DNA from: Candidatus Obscuribacterales bacterium
Lineage (GTDB): Bacteria > Cyanobacteriota > Vampirovibrionia > Obscuribacterales > Obscuribacteraceae
Assembly (NCBI GenBank): GCA_020050685.1
Contig: JAGVKG010000021.1
Coordinates: 1-64,000 of the forward strand
DNA: 64,000 nt
Reading direction: 5' to 3'
The first letter of the stretch is position 1, and each line of letters begins with the position of its first letter. This document shows, piece by piece, positions 23,370 to 32,690 of the stretch. The notes under the pieces are model-generated. The model ran no database searches, was not told the origin of the DNA, and saw only the letters and a program-made list of their open reading frames with translations. The position numbers and the translations under genes are program-made.

Positions 23370-25487
23370 ATGAGAAATGTAAAACTGGCGGCGACGGTGA
23401 CTTTGGCTCTCTCAATGTTGATGGGTAGCTCGGCTGCTTATGCAGATGAGGGAATGTGGTTGTTCAATCATCCGCCGGACAAGATTCTCAAGCAGAAATA
23501 TCAGTTTGATGCTAACAAGCAATGGCTTGAGCATTTGCAAAAATCATCGGTGCGATTCAACAGCGGTGGTTCCGGATCGTTTGTGTCTTCTAATGGTCTG
23601 GTGATGACCAATCACCACGTCGGGCAAGATTCGCTGCAAAAACTCAGCCCTCCCGGAAAAGACTACATTATGTCCGGTTTCTTCGCGAAGAACGCCAGCG
23701 AGGAACTGAAGTGTCCTGATCTTGAGTTAAATGTTCTCATGGACATTGAAGATGTTACGGACAAGGTGAATGCGGCAGTCAAGCCGGGCATGTCGTCGGA
23801 AGAAGCGTTCAAGGCAAGACGCGCGATCATGAACACTATCGAAAAAGAATCGCTCGATAAAACAGGTTTGCGAAGCGACGTGGTCACGCTTTATCAGGGC
23901 GGGCAATATCACCTCTACAAATTCAAAAAATACACCGATGTTCGCTTGGTGTTTGCGCCAGAAAAGGACATTGCCTCGTTTGGTGGCGATCCGGATAACT
24001 TTGAATATCCTCGTTATGACTTAGATATTTGTTTCTTTCGCGTGTATGAAAACGGAAAAGCAGTACAGCCAGAGCACTTCTTAACCTGGAGCAAAGCCGG
24101 AGCCGGCAATGATGAATTGATATTTGTATCCGGTCACCCAGGCAATACAGATCGCTTGGACACGATTTCTCATCTCGATTTCCTCCGCGATGTGGCCTTG
24201 CCGGGCAAATTGAGAGATTTGTACCGCATGGAAGTCATGCTCAAGGCTTATAGCGAACGTAGTCAGGAAAATACCAGACAAGCAAAGGACGAATTGGCTG
24301 GCGTGCAAAATAGCCGCAAAGCACGTCTTGGAATGTTGGCAGCATTGCAAGATCCCACGCTTGTAAACGAGAAAGTCGAAGCGGAAAAAGCATTTCGCGA
24401 TCAGGTAATGAAAGATGCCAAACTCAAAGCCGAGTGTGGCGATGCATGGAACAACATTGATACCACGATCGCTCTGTATAGGACGGTTTATCCTGATTAT
24501 GTTTTGCTGGAAAGAGGCACAGCGTTCCATAGCCAGCTGTTTGATATCGCTCGCACTTTGGTTAGACTTGCCGATGAAAATGCCAAACCAAACACAGATC
24601 GATTGAGAGAATACCGTGAATCAAATCTTGATTCACTAAAACTGGAATTGTTCTCCGATGCGCCAATTTATGACACGTTGGAAGTCGCCGAGCTTGCAGA
24701 TTCTCTCAGTTGGCTCGAACAAGCAAAAGGCGCAGACAATGAATTTGTGAAAAAGGTATTGGCAGGCAAGTCGCCGCATGATCGCGCAGTAGAACTTGTT
24801 TCCGGAAGCAAGCTCAAGGCTGTTGCATTACGCAAACAATTGGCAGAAGGTGGTCAGGGTGCGATTAAAGCTTCGACCGATCCCCTAATTCAATTGGCGA
24901 TACTCGTTGATCCTCAGGCTCGCGAAGTAAGAAAGACCTACGAAGAGAAAGTGGAAGAGCCGTTGCGCCAATCGTATGCAAAATTGGCTCGTGCGCATTT
25001 TGCAGTTTCCGGTCCAGATGCATATCCTGATGCAACATTTACTTTGCGTCTTGCTTATGGCGTCGTAAAAGGCTACGAGGAGGACGGCAAGCCTATGCCG
25101 CCATGGACAACTCTTGGCGGTGCATTTGAGCACGCTGCTGCTCACAACAATGTGGAACCGTTCAACTTACCGAAGCGCTGGATTGAGGGCAAGGATAAAC
25201 TTACTGCCAGCACGCCACTTAACTTTGTGTCGACGGCAGATATCATTGGCGGTAATTCCGGCAGCCCTGTCGTCAATCGCAAAGGCGAACTAGTTGGAAT
25301 CATCTTCGACGGAAACATCCAGTCGCTTGCCTTGGATTTCGCCTACACCGAAAAACAAGCAAGAGCAATTTCCGTTCATTCAAGTGCGATTAAGGAAACA
25401 CTCGAAAAGCTCTACGATGCAAAGTCACTTGCCGACGAGTTAGGAACTTCCTCTAGTCTTGCCCAAAAGAAAAACGGCAGCCATTAG
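23370..25487 (+). CDS. S46-family dipeptidyl-peptidase, DPP7-like
   Basis: A 705-residue exported serine peptidase that removes dipeptides from oligopeptide N termini. ATG 23370 has AAAGGAA upstream and gives a signal peptide (LAATVTLALSMLMGSSAAYA). Chymotrypsin-like triad: TNHHVG at 80-85, Asp in YPRYDLDICF near 217-219, and GGNSGSPV near the C terminus. The helical insertion between the lobes is present, so length and layout match S46. After the serine the text reads FDGN; in DPP7 this position is Gly, whereas DPP11 has Arg (FDRV), pointing to hydrophobic rather than acidic P1 preference. The following DUF488 gene starts 6 bp downstream. Confidence 0.92.
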   Translation: MRNVKLAATVTLALSMLMGSSAAYADEGMWLFNHPPDKILKQKYQFDANKQWLEHLQKSSVRFNSGGSGSFVSSNGLVMTNHHVGQDSLQKLSPPGKDYIMSGFFAKNASEELKCPDLELNVLMDIEDVTDKVNAAVKPGMSSEEAFKARRAIMNTIEKESLDKTGLRSDVVTLYQGGQYHLYKFKKYTDVRLVFAPEKDIASFGGDPDNFEYPRYDLDICFFRVYENGKAVQPEHFLTWSKAGAGNDELIFVSGHPGNTDRLDTISHLDFLRDVALPGKLRDLYRMEVMLKAYSERSQENTRQAKDELAGVQNSRKARLGMLAALQDPTLVNEKVEAEKAFRDQVMKDAKLKAECGDAWNNIDTTIALYRTVYPDYVLLERGTAFHSQLFDIARTLVRLADENAKPNTDRLREYRESNLDSLKLELFSDAPIYDTLEVAELADSLSWLEQAKGADNEFVKKVLAGKSPHDRAVELVSGSKLKAVALRKQLAEGGQGAIKASTDPLIQLAILVDPQAREVRKTYEEKVEEPLRQSYAKLARAHFAVSGPDAYPDATFTLRLAYGVVKGYEEDGKPMPPWTTLGGAFEHAAAHNNVEPFNLPKRWIEGKDKLTASTPLNFVSTADIIGGNSGSPVVNRKGELVGIIFDGNIQSLALDFAYTEKQARAISVHSSAIKETLEKLYDAKSLADELGTSSSLAQKKNGSH

Positions 25488-25493
25488 TGCAAA

Positions 25494-26006
25494 ATGAGCA
25501 AGGGGATTTTCACTATCGGGCATTCTAATCAAACGCTTGCTTCATTTGTGGAGCAGTTGCGGATGAATTCGATTGACGTGGTTGTGGATGTGCGGTCTTA
25601 TCCGATTTCAAAATATGCACAGCATTTTTGTATTGATCAGATCAAGGCATCTTTGCCGCAGGAAAATCTCAAATATTTGTTCATGGGCGATCAACTTGGT
25701 GGCATGCCGCGCGGACAAGAGTTTCGTGATGAGGAAGGGAATGTTTCTCATGCGAAGATTGAAAAGTCTGCGCCATTTCAGACCGGGATTGAGCGAGTGC
25801 GCATTGGTGTAGACAAAGGTTTTCAGATTGCACTTATGTGTGGTGAAGAAAATCCTTCGAACTGTCATCGTCGACTCTTGCTCGGTCGCGTGCTGGAGGA
25901 TAAGGGATTGGAAGTTAAACACATTCGCGCCAATGGGATAATTCAGACAGAGAATGACTTGAAACAAAGTGAAGCTCCGGAAGCCGAACAACTGACTATT
26001 TTTTAA
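25494..26006 (+). CDS. DUF488 family protein
   Basis: A 170-residue DUF488 protein. Family signatures are IFTIGHSNQ at the start, VVVDVRSYPISKYA near 29-42, and LMCGEENPSNCHRRLL near 114-130, with conserved Cys and His. Members are widespread, often near DNA repair or restriction genes, and their function is unknown. The start ATG lies 6 bp after the S46 peptidase stop; the ribosome site would lie within the peptidase end, so translation is likely coupled. Confidence 0.88.
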   Translation: MSKGIFTIGHSNQTLASFVEQLRMNSIDVVVDVRSYPISKYAQHFCIDQIKASLPQENLKYLFMGDQLGGMPRGQEFRDEEGNVSHAKIEKSAPFQTGIERVRIGVDKGFQIALMCGEENPSNCHRRLLLGRVLEDKGLEVKHIRANGIIQTENDLKQSEAPEAEQLTIF

Positions 26007-26221
26007 GTATCGGCTCGCGTTTTCGGTAATAGTCGCAAATCACAAGATTTGTTGCGAGAATTTATTATCGTGGCAACGCGGTGTACGCGCCTGTCTTGCC
26101 GTTCGCCCGCTCGTATCGCCGAAAAACGCCATCCCGCAACTGTTATGATGGGGATAGGAAATGCTGTTAATGCGTGCGGCGAGATAATTCCGACGAATTT
26201 TTTCGACCGGAAGGAATAGTC

Positions 26222-26350
26222 ATGCAAACTGAATTGATCATCACGGGGCTTGCCTTGGTAGTTACTGTTGCCGCCGCATTGATATTTCCAATCATGATTG
26301 GTGTTTCGCTATGGTTCGGGATTCAAGAGGCCAACGACCCAGCGGCGTAG
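26222..26350 (+). CDS. 42-residue membrane peptide
   Basis: A short frame beginning MQTELIITGLALVV and ending QEANDPAA. GGAAGGAA stands about 6 nt upstream of the ATG. Residues 5-33 form one strongly hydrophobic helix, so it is a single-span membrane peptide. It ends 7 bp before the desaturase ATG, so the two are probably translated from one message, and the peptide could be a small partner or stabiliser of the desaturase. No homologue is known to me. Confidence 0.6.
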   Translation: MQTELIITGLALVVTVAAALIFPIMIGVSLWFGIQEANDPAA

Positions 26351-26357
26351 GTGATTT

Positions 26358-27149
26358 ATGGTATTTGCGTTTGTCATAGCTTTCATCCTCTCTTATGTGT
26401 GGCACATGATGGGTGTGACCATCGGATATCATCGCTTGCTTTCACACCGTTCCTTTCGCTGTTTGAAAATAGTCGAGTACTTTTGGGTAATGGGTGGATA
26501 CCTTGCTTTCGAGGGATCGCCAATTTGGTGGGCAACGATTCATCGCGCTCATCACCGCTACACAGATCAGCCGCTTGATCCGCATGCTCCGCGCGATGGT
26601 TGGATCAATGCGTATTACGGTTGGATCTTTCACTCGCGCTATCCGGACTACATAGATCCGCCGGTGCAAGCGAAAGACTTGGTCAAAGATCCGCTTTATC
26701 AATTTCTTGAGCAAGGTGGTAACTGGGAAAGGGCTCACACGCTTGCTGTCGTCCTCGGGATAGGATTCAGAATCATACTGTTAATCTGCTTTGGCTGGCC
26801 TGTTGCGCTTGCTAGCCTTTTGGCAGCAATTGTAGTACAGCAAGTTCCGTTGCTCTTAAATGTTGTATGTCACCTGCCCAAACTTGGTTACAAGAATTAC
26901 CAAACAGGCGACGATAGTGTAAATGTCTGGTGGGTTGCGTTGTTAACTGGAGGAGAAGGCTGGCACAACAATCATCATGCGTTCCCTGGCTCTGCGCGAA
27001 GCGGTTTCAAGCGTTTCGAAATTGATCCATCGTGGATAATGATCAGGATCATGAAAGCGCTAGGGCTTGTTGTATGGACGCACGAGGAATCAATTGATTC
27101 TCCATATGAACCAGACAGTACGCTGGTATCCAAGCCAGTATCCACCTGA
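26358..27149 (+). CDS. Membrane acyl (delta-9 type) fatty acid desaturase
   Basis: A 263-residue diiron desaturase that introduces a double bond into acyl chains. The three histidine boxes are intact: HRLLSHR near 25-31, HRAHH near 62-66 and HNNHH near 204-208. Hydrophobic pairs surround them. The protein starts close to the first transmembrane helix and is shorter at the N terminus than many acyl-CoA desaturases; no better upstream start is seen because the small membrane peptide stops just before. It should set membrane fluidity, using ferredoxin or cytochrome electrons from elsewhere in the genome. Confidence 0.9.
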   Translation: MVFAFVIAFILSYVWHMMGVTIGYHRLLSHRSFRCLKIVEYFWVMGGYLAFEGSPIWWATIHRAHHRYTDQPLDPHAPRDGWINAYYGWIFHSRYPDYIDPPVQAKDLVKDPLYQFLEQGGNWERAHTLAVVLGIGFRIILLICFGWPVALASLLAAIVVQQVPLLLNVVCHLPKLGYKNYQTGDDSVNVWWVALLTGGEGWHNNHHAFPGSARSGFKRFEIDPSWIMIRIMKALGLVVWTHEESIDSPYEPDSTLVSKPVST

Positions 27150-27184
27150 TCGGCTGTGCCTTGATTTTTATGTCAGCTTATCAA

Positions 27185-27202
27185 GCAATCAACAATGATT
27201 GC
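27185..27202. terminator. Possible stem-loop between convergent genes
   Basis: GCAATCA-ACAA-TGATTGC, a 7-bp stem between the convergent desaturase and MTHFR-fusion genes. There is no T-run directly after it on either strand, so the terminator role is uncertain. Confidence 0.35.
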
Positions 27203-27206
27203 CGAT

Positions 27207-29165
27207 TCATGCGCGAACTTTGGACTTGATGTTACGGACAAGCGTGCACATGTCGTCGTAGCGGCCGAAGGAAGGGACGACGTAAACGCCGCGGGCGATG
27301 GTGCGCACTTCGTCTAGTAATTCTTCGGCGAGTTCGAGACCAACTTTGGCACCTTCTTCGCCGGCCTTTTCTAAAGCGCTGCGAATGTGATCTGGAATTG
27401 TGATGCCAGGCACTTCGTTGTGCAAATATTCAGCGTGCTTGTGGCTGTGCAGCGGCATGATACCAACGAGAATTGGAATTGGGCACGGACCAAAATCGTC
27501 GAGGAAATCTGTTAAGTCACTCAATTGATAAATCGGTTGAGTCATAGCAAAGTGCGCGCCTGCTGCTATCTTGTTGCCGAAACGCTCCTTTTCGAGAGCG
27601 CGATCTTCGGCGGTTGGATTGAGCGCACAAGCAATGGAAAGATGCGTTGGCGATCCAATTGAGTTACCAGCAATGTCTTCACCTTGATTCAATTTGTTGA
27701 TGATCTTAATCAAGCCAACAGAATCAACATCGTACACAGCTGTCGCGTGCGCATAAGCACCAACTGAAGGCGGATCGCCAGTCAGGGCAAGAATGTTATT
27801 GATACCGAGTGCCTGGCAGCCGAGCAAATCTGCTTGAATGCCCATAAGGTTGCGATCGCGAGTGGTGAAGTGAATGATGCAAGGAATGCCCACTTGCTGT
27901 TGAATCAAATGGCAAGTTGCAAGCGACGACATACGCACGCGAGCCATCGGACTATCACCAACGTTGATGGCATCTGCACCAGCTTCTTGCAATTTAATTG
28001 CGGCTTGAATGATCTTTTTCGCTACAGATCCTTTGGGCGGATCTAATTCGACGGAAACAAAGAAATCATCTTTGGCTTTATTCTGCAATCTTTCAGCAAA
28101 TCCAGATGTGGGCAATGCGCCTTTGGCAACTTTCGTTGCTGACTCATCTTGATCCAGTCCAGCATTTGAGACGGATGAAACTTCTACGGGATTTCTGACA
28201 CTGCCCTTTGCCTGAAGGGATTTTTCCAAATTCAGGAATGCATCAATAGCCTGCCGCATAGCGCGAATGTGATCCGGTGTTGTTCCACAACAACCGCCAA
28301 ATAATTTCACGCCTTCTTGAGCTAATGGTTTGACAAATGACGCGCAATAATCCGGACGGCTCATGTACATGTAGCGTCCGCCAACCATCGCCGGCAATCC
28401 AGCGTTTGGCAAACAAGAAAATGTCAGTCTGTCCGCAGGCAATTTCAATTCTTCGATTGAAGCAATCATGCGCGTCATGTAATCCATGACTGGTCCGGGA
28501 CCGGCACCACAATTTATACCGACGACGTCCGGCATATCACCGCCGAGCTTTTCCAACAATGCTTTTACATCTTCTGGATTCACGCCCATTAGCGTGTGAC
28601 CTTCCGGCGAAAAAGAAATCTGTGCCACCACAGGTAGTTTCGCCACCTTGCGCGCCGCACGCACAGCAATTTCCATCTCCTCGAGACTTGCCATCGTTTC
28701 GATCATGAACAAGTCAACGCCACCAGCAAGCAACGCTTCCATTTGCTTGGCGAAGGCATCTTCAATATCTTGCGGTTTGGTATCACCAAGCGGCGCCAAC
28801 ATTTTTCCTGTTGGTCCGACGGAGCCAGCAACGAAAGTCGCTTGCCCGGCAATTTCCCGAGCGTTACGCGCCACTTTTGCCGCCCACAAATTCACATTCC
28901 AAACCTGATCTTCCAAGCCAAAGGCAGCCAAGCGAAAGTGCGTGCCGGAAAAGGAATTGGTTTCAATGACATCCGCGCCAGCGTTTATGTAGTCAATGTG
29001 TACTTGCTGGACCAAATCTTGCTTGGTCAAATTGAGCTGTTCGAAGCTCGATTCGGACGATGCCCCACGCGCATAGAGCAGTGTCCCCATAGCGCCGTCA
29101 CACAAAAGCGGCCTTGCCTTCAACTGCGCGAGAAATGGGTGCCTAGCCTCAGTATTTTCGTTCAT
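27207..29165 (-). CDS. Bifunctional homocysteine S-methyltransferase / methylenetetrahydrofolate reductase
   Basis: A 652-residue fusion. The N-terminal half (about 1-320) is a homocysteine methyltransferase with the zinc ligands in GINCGAG and FGGCCGTTPDHI, the second pair being Cys-Cys. A linker of about 50 residues leads to the MTHFR half, beginning DDFFVSVELDPPKG, with the barrel segments ADAINVGDSP and LALTGDPPSVG. The enzyme would reduce methylene-THF and make methionine. It is divergent from lepA across 174 bp. No SAM riboswitch was recognised in that spacer. Confidence 0.92.
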   Translation of the reverse strand: MNENTEARHPFLAQLKARPLLCDGAMGTLLYARGASSESSFEQLNLTKQDLVQQVHIDYINAGADVIETNSFSGTHFRLAAFGLEDQVWNVNLWAAKVARNAREIAGQATFVAGSVGPTGKMLAPLGDTKPQDIEDAFAKQMEALLAGGVDLFMIETMASLEEMEIAVRAARKVAKLPVVAQISFSPEGHTLMGVNPEDVKALLEKLGGDMPDVVGINCGAGPGPVMDYMTRMIASIEELKLPADRLTFSCLPNAGLPAMVGGRYMYMSRPDYCASFVKPLAQEGVKLFGGCCGTTPDHIRAMRQAIDAFLNLEKSLQAKGSVRNPVEVSSVSNAGLDQDESATKVAKGALPTSGFAERLQNKAKDDFFVSVELDPPKGSVAKKIIQAAIKLQEAGADAINVGDSPMARVRMSSLATCHLIQQQVGIPCIIHFTTRDRNLMGIQADLLGCQALGINNILALTGDPPSVGAYAHATAVYDVDSVGLIKIINKLNQGEDIAGNSIGSPTHLSIACALNPTAEDRALEKERFGNKIAAGAHFAMTQPIYQLSDLTDFLDDFGPCPIPILVGIMPLHSHKHAEYLHNEVPGITIPDHIRSALEKAGEEGAKVGLELAEELLDEVRTIARGVYVVPSFGRYDDMCTLVRNIKSKVRA

Positions 29166-29339
29166 TCGGTCAACTGCCCTGCACTCTGTTATCCAATATT
29201 TTTGCGGCTATGAATTACGTGTAAGCCCCAGCATCACAGATCTTACACAAGTTCCTGCTAATATAGCTGCTTATATTCTTGTTTACCCCTCAAATTGTAA
29301 ACTCCACAAGTACCTTCATAAGAGGGATCTCAGGTTCGC

Positions 29340-31139
29340 GTGACCAACCCTGCATTAATTCGTAACTTCTCAATTATTGCCCACATCGATCACGGCAAGT
29401 CGACTCTTGCTGACCGTTTGCTTGAGGCGACCGCGACACTTTCCAAGCGAGAAATGCAAGCCCAGGTTCTGGATACCATGGATTTGGAGCGTGAGCGTGG
29501 CATCACCATCAAAGCCCAGCCAGCGCGCATGGAGTACAAGGCAATGGACGGGCAGACCTATATCTTGAATTTAATCGACACGCCTGGTCACGTAGATTTT
29601 GGCTATGAAGTGTCGCGCAGTCTTGCCGCATGCGAGGGCGCTCTCTTGGTTGTTGACTCAACTCAGGGCGTGGAAGCGCAGACATTGGCAAATGTACATT
29701 TGGCGGTTGATAACAATTTGGAAATTGTTCCGGTAATCAACAAGATTGATTTGCCGTCTGCAGATCCTGAGCGAATTGCACAGGAGATAGAAGAAATCAT
29801 TGGTCTCGATTCCAGCACGGCTGTCTTAGCTTCTGCCAAAAACAACATTGGTATCATTGAGACGTTGGAAGCAATCGTCAAATATGTTCCGCCGCCACAA
29901 GATACATCAAGCGAGCCTTTGCGTGCTTTGGTGTTTGATAGTTTCTATGAGAGTTATCGTGGCATCATTGTTTATTTCCGCGTGAAAGATGGATCAATAA
30001 AGCTTGGCGATCGCATCCGCTTCATGAACAATAAAAAGGACTTCGAAGTTTTAGAGCTTGGCGTTTTGCGCCCGCACCAAGTTAGAGTCAATGAGCTTGG
30101 TCCTGGAGAAGTGGGATATCTTGCTGCCTCCATCAAGGATGTGTCCGTTCTTGTTGGTGATACGATCACGCACCTGGCAAGACAAGCAACTACGGCGTTG
30201 CCTGGCTATCAGCCGGCAAAACCAATGGTGTTCGCCGGAATTTATCCTGTAGACAATGAGCAATATCCGGAATTACGTGAGGCGTTAGATAAGCTCAAGC
30301 TCAATGACGCGTCGTTGTTCTTCGAGCCTGAATCATCAGATGCTTTGGGTTTCGGTTTCCGTTGCGGCTTCCTTGGCTTGCTGCATATGGAAATCATTCA
30401 AGAGCGTCTTGAGCGTGAATATAATTTGACGCTGATTACAACCGCTCCATCCGTTATTTATCGCGTGACGAAATCTGGTGGTGAAGTGATCATGGTCGAT
30501 AACCCATCACATTTGCCCGACCCAAACCATCGCGAGAAAATGGAAGAACCATTTGTGCTCGCCTCCATTATGGTGCCTAACGATTATGTTGGCGCGCTCA
30601 TGGAGTTGTGTCAGGGGCGCCGGTCTATATTTAAGGACATGAAGTATCTGGACAAGCGCCGCGTCATGTTGCACTATGAGATTCCACTGGCGGAAATCAT
30701 CACCGATTTTTATGATGAATTGAAATCGAGATCGCGCGGTTATGCTAGCCTTGATTATCATTTCCACGAATATCGCGAAGAGCGTTTGGTGAAGCTGGAT
30801 ATTCTCATTGGTGGCGAACCGGTTGATGCACTTTCTGCAATTGTGCATTATGATCGTGCCGCCTCACTTGGTAGAATGCTGGCAGAGAAATTGCGCAAAT
30901 TAATTCCACGCCAAATGTTTGAAGTGCCAATTCAGGCAGCTATCGGTGGCAAGATTGTGGCTCGTGAAACAATTTCCGCTCAACGCAAAAACGTTCTGGC
31001 AAAATGCTACGGCGGCGACATCAGCCGTAAGCGCAAACTTCTAGACAAACAAAAAGAAGGCAAAAAGCGCATGAAGAACGTGGGCAAAGTAGAAATCCCG
31101 CAAGAAGCTTTCATGGCCCTCTTGAAACTAGACAAATAG
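29340..31139 (+). CDS. lepA: Elongation factor 4 (LepA)
   Basis: A 599-residue translational GTPase that back-translocates stalled ribosomes. The start is GTG 29340 ([19 protein letters not shown]). G motifs: AHIDHGKST (G1), DTPGHVDF (G3), NKID (G4). The C-terminal LepA-specific domain ends [20 protein letters not shown]. Full family length. The neighbours are the divergent MTHFR fusion and a convergent DUF4239 gene. A short fossil of its 3' end is found at 32031-32080. Confidence 0.97.
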   Translation: MTNPALIRNFSIIAHIDHGKSTLADRLLEATATLSKREMQAQVLDTMDLERERGITIKAQPARMEYKAMDGQTYILNLIDTPGHVDFGYEVSRSLAACEGALLVVDSTQGVEAQTLANVHLAVDNNLEIVPVINKIDLPSADPERIAQEIEEIIGLDSSTAVLASAKNNIGIIETLEAIVKYVPPPQDTSSEPLRALVFDSFYESYRGIIVYFRVKDGSIKLGDRIRFMNNKKDFEVLELGVLRPHQVRVNELGPGEVGYLAASIKDVSVLVGDTITHLARQATTALPGYQPAKPMVFAGIYPVDNEQYPELREALDKLKLNDASLFFEPESSDALGFGFRCGFLGLLHMEIIQERLEREYNLTLITTAPSVIYRVTKSGGEVIMVDNPSHLPDPNHREKMEEPFVLASIMVPNDYVGALMELCQGRRSIFKDMKYLDKRRVMLHYEIPLAEIITDFYDELKSRSRGYASLDYHFHEYREERLVKLDILIGGEPVDALSAIVHYDRAASLGRMLAEKLRKLIPRQMFEVPIQAAIGGKIVARETISAQRKNVLAKCYGGDISRKRKLLDKQKEGKKRMKNVGKVEIPQEAFMALLKLDK

Positions 31140-31165
31140 TTCAAACGTGCAAATCTTGTCCGACG

Positions 31166-31966
31166 CTAATCCGTGATAGCACCATGGCCGTCCTTTGAAA
31201 ACCTCGGCGCATCATCAGACTGGATAAAAATGTTCTCTTTCAGGAACCTGAGCATTTTCGGCTCAATTTGGAACACACCGGCATATGGATGTGCAAACTC
31301 GGAAAGCAAATGAGCATTCAATGTGATCGGTACCAACAAGCACACTAGTTGTAGGAGGTGCAACATTTTGTTTTCCGGCGCCAGTAAGAAGGTTGCCCAC
31401 AATATGGACGTTGCGCCGAAACCAATAATGAGCCAAGAAGTAAGCGGCAATCCCTCGGAATTTGTTCCTAGACGCATTCTTCTGGCAGCTGTCAGCTCGT
31501 CCGTTGCATCAATCAGTTTGGGCAGAATAATTTGTTGGCGTAGTGAATTTGGGTTGACCGCAAATACAGCATCTGAAAGCTGCATCATTGTCGAAGTGGT
31601 ATTTGGACTATATTTACTGAAAGCCAGGAGCGGCCACTCTTCGTCCATTAACACGTCGGCATAGCGACGACATAAGCCGCGTATCTTCCTTCGGTCGGTA
31701 TCGTCCAAGTTGCGTGCTAGTCTGAACACCGTACCAAGCGAAATTGCTTCGCGGTTTACGTTTACTTTGTCTGCGGTAAAGTCTGTTGCAGATTGCGTGA
31801 TAAAGAACCCAAGCAATAACGCAAATTGCACACCGAGTACAGTTAGCGTTGGTTGCATAACCGGTCTGAGCGCAATGCGTGTCGCCATTGGCACCAAGCG
31901 CGTAATGGCATAAGCGCCGCCGCAAGAGGCAATCGTCAACACGGCTACAAAGTAAACTACATCCAT
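31166..31966 (-). CDS. DUF4239 membrane protein
   Basis: A 266-residue membrane protein with hydrophobic segments near 5-22, 40-58, about 177-197 and 203-221. The central part REAISLGTVFRLARNL, GLCRRYADVLMDEEWPLL is the typical DUF4239 cytoplasmic region (Glu-Ala and Arg-rich helices). This family is related to bestrophin-like proteins; the function is unknown. It converges with lepA (27-bp gap). Confidence 0.75.
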   Translation of the reverse strand: MDVVYFVAVLTIASCGGAYAITRLVPMATRIALRPVMQPTLTVLGVQFALLLGFFITQSATDFTADKVNVNREAISLGTVFRLARNLDDTDRRKIRGLCRRYADVLMDEEWPLLAFSKYSPNTTSTMMQLSDAVFAVNPNSLRQQIILPKLIDATDELTAARRMRLGTNSEGLPLTSWLIIGFGATSILWATFLLAPENKMLHLLQLVCLLVPITLNAHLLSEFAHPYAGVFQIEPKMLRFLKENIFIQSDDAPRFSKDGHGAITD

Positions 31967-32030
31967 ACACTTGCCCTCGAAGGTCGTTTAGATTCTAGCA
32001 GACCTGGATGGTCGGCTTGAATAGAAAGGA

Positions 32031-32080
32031 TCGGCCGTAAGCGCAAACTTCTTGAGAGACAAAAAGAAGCCAACAAGTAA
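32031..32080 (+). pseudogene. Fossil fragment of the lepA 3' region
   Basis: 47 bases match 31021-31067 of lepA at a constant offset of 1010, 41 of 47 identical, in the same orientation and frame (GRKRKLLERQKEANK then stop, against [15 protein letters not shown] in LepA). The rest of the gene is absent. It looks like the relic of a partial tandem duplication spanning the DUF4239 gene. Confidence 0.6.
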
Positions 32081-32084
32081 TCGG

Positions 32085-32597
32085 TTAAGGCTTAGTGCTG
32101 TTCGCAAGTTTATAGTCCTCAACAAACTCTTTAACTTCAGCCTCGACGCGATGTAAAAGATAGTCGTTGAACTTTGGATCGATTTTGCGTGATGCAAGGT
32201 CGGAGTCGTGCCAAAATGTTCCTTGCTGTAATCCATGTGTGGTTTCAACTACCTTAGAAAGTTGTAGCTCTGTAATGCAGGCAACCCACTGTTTCTTATC
32301 GTCTGTGCAATAGCGTATGTACAGTCTAAGTTCCGGTACCCCTTCCTTCTTTGATTCTATTTTGATATCACCGAGTGCATGTTTCATGCAGTCGATGAGT
32401 TCTGTTTGGGACGGATGCTTGATTTCAGGGTTGTTGCTAATGTAGGCAGCAATCGAAATAGATTTTATTCCTTGTAGCGCCTTCCACCGGCTCTGATAAG
32501 CAATCGCCAGCTGTGAAAGGCCAATAGTGACGACAAGTACTAGAGCGAGCAGCAATGTGACTTTTCTGAGACTTGAGTGGTTCACGGATTCATCCAT
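32085..32597 (-). CDS. Hypothetical membrane-anchored protein
   Basis: A 170-residue protein with one N-terminal hydrophobic helix (about 12-33, VTLLLALVLVVTIGLSQLAI), then a soluble domain with alternating polar and hydrophobic strands (LRLYIRYCTDDKKQWVACIT) and a C-terminal charged helix. Could be a signal anchor or uncleaved signal peptide. I recognise no family. It stands alone on the minus strand, head-to-head with the next plus-strand gene across 93 bp. Confidence 0.55.
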   Translation of the reverse strand: MDESVNHSSLRKVTLLLALVLVVTIGLSQLAIAYQSRWKALQGIKSISIAAYISNNPEIKHPSQTELIDCMKHALGDIKIESKKEGVPELRLYIRYCTDDKKQWVACITELQLSKVVETTHGLQQGTFWHDSDLASRKIDPKFNDYLLHRVEAEVKEFVEDYKLANSTKP

Positions 32598-32690
32598 CCT
32601 TTAAAACGCGAACGTTTCATATAAAAATGATACAGCAGGGACGAGAATTAATCTGATCGAGCTTGGCACATTTGCGGGATCAAGTCTAGT

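Noticed and set aside
29166-29339. SAM or cobalamin riboswitch ahead of the methionine-synthesis fusion gene
   Set aside because: No matching conserved stems or motifs were found in the 174-bp spacer.
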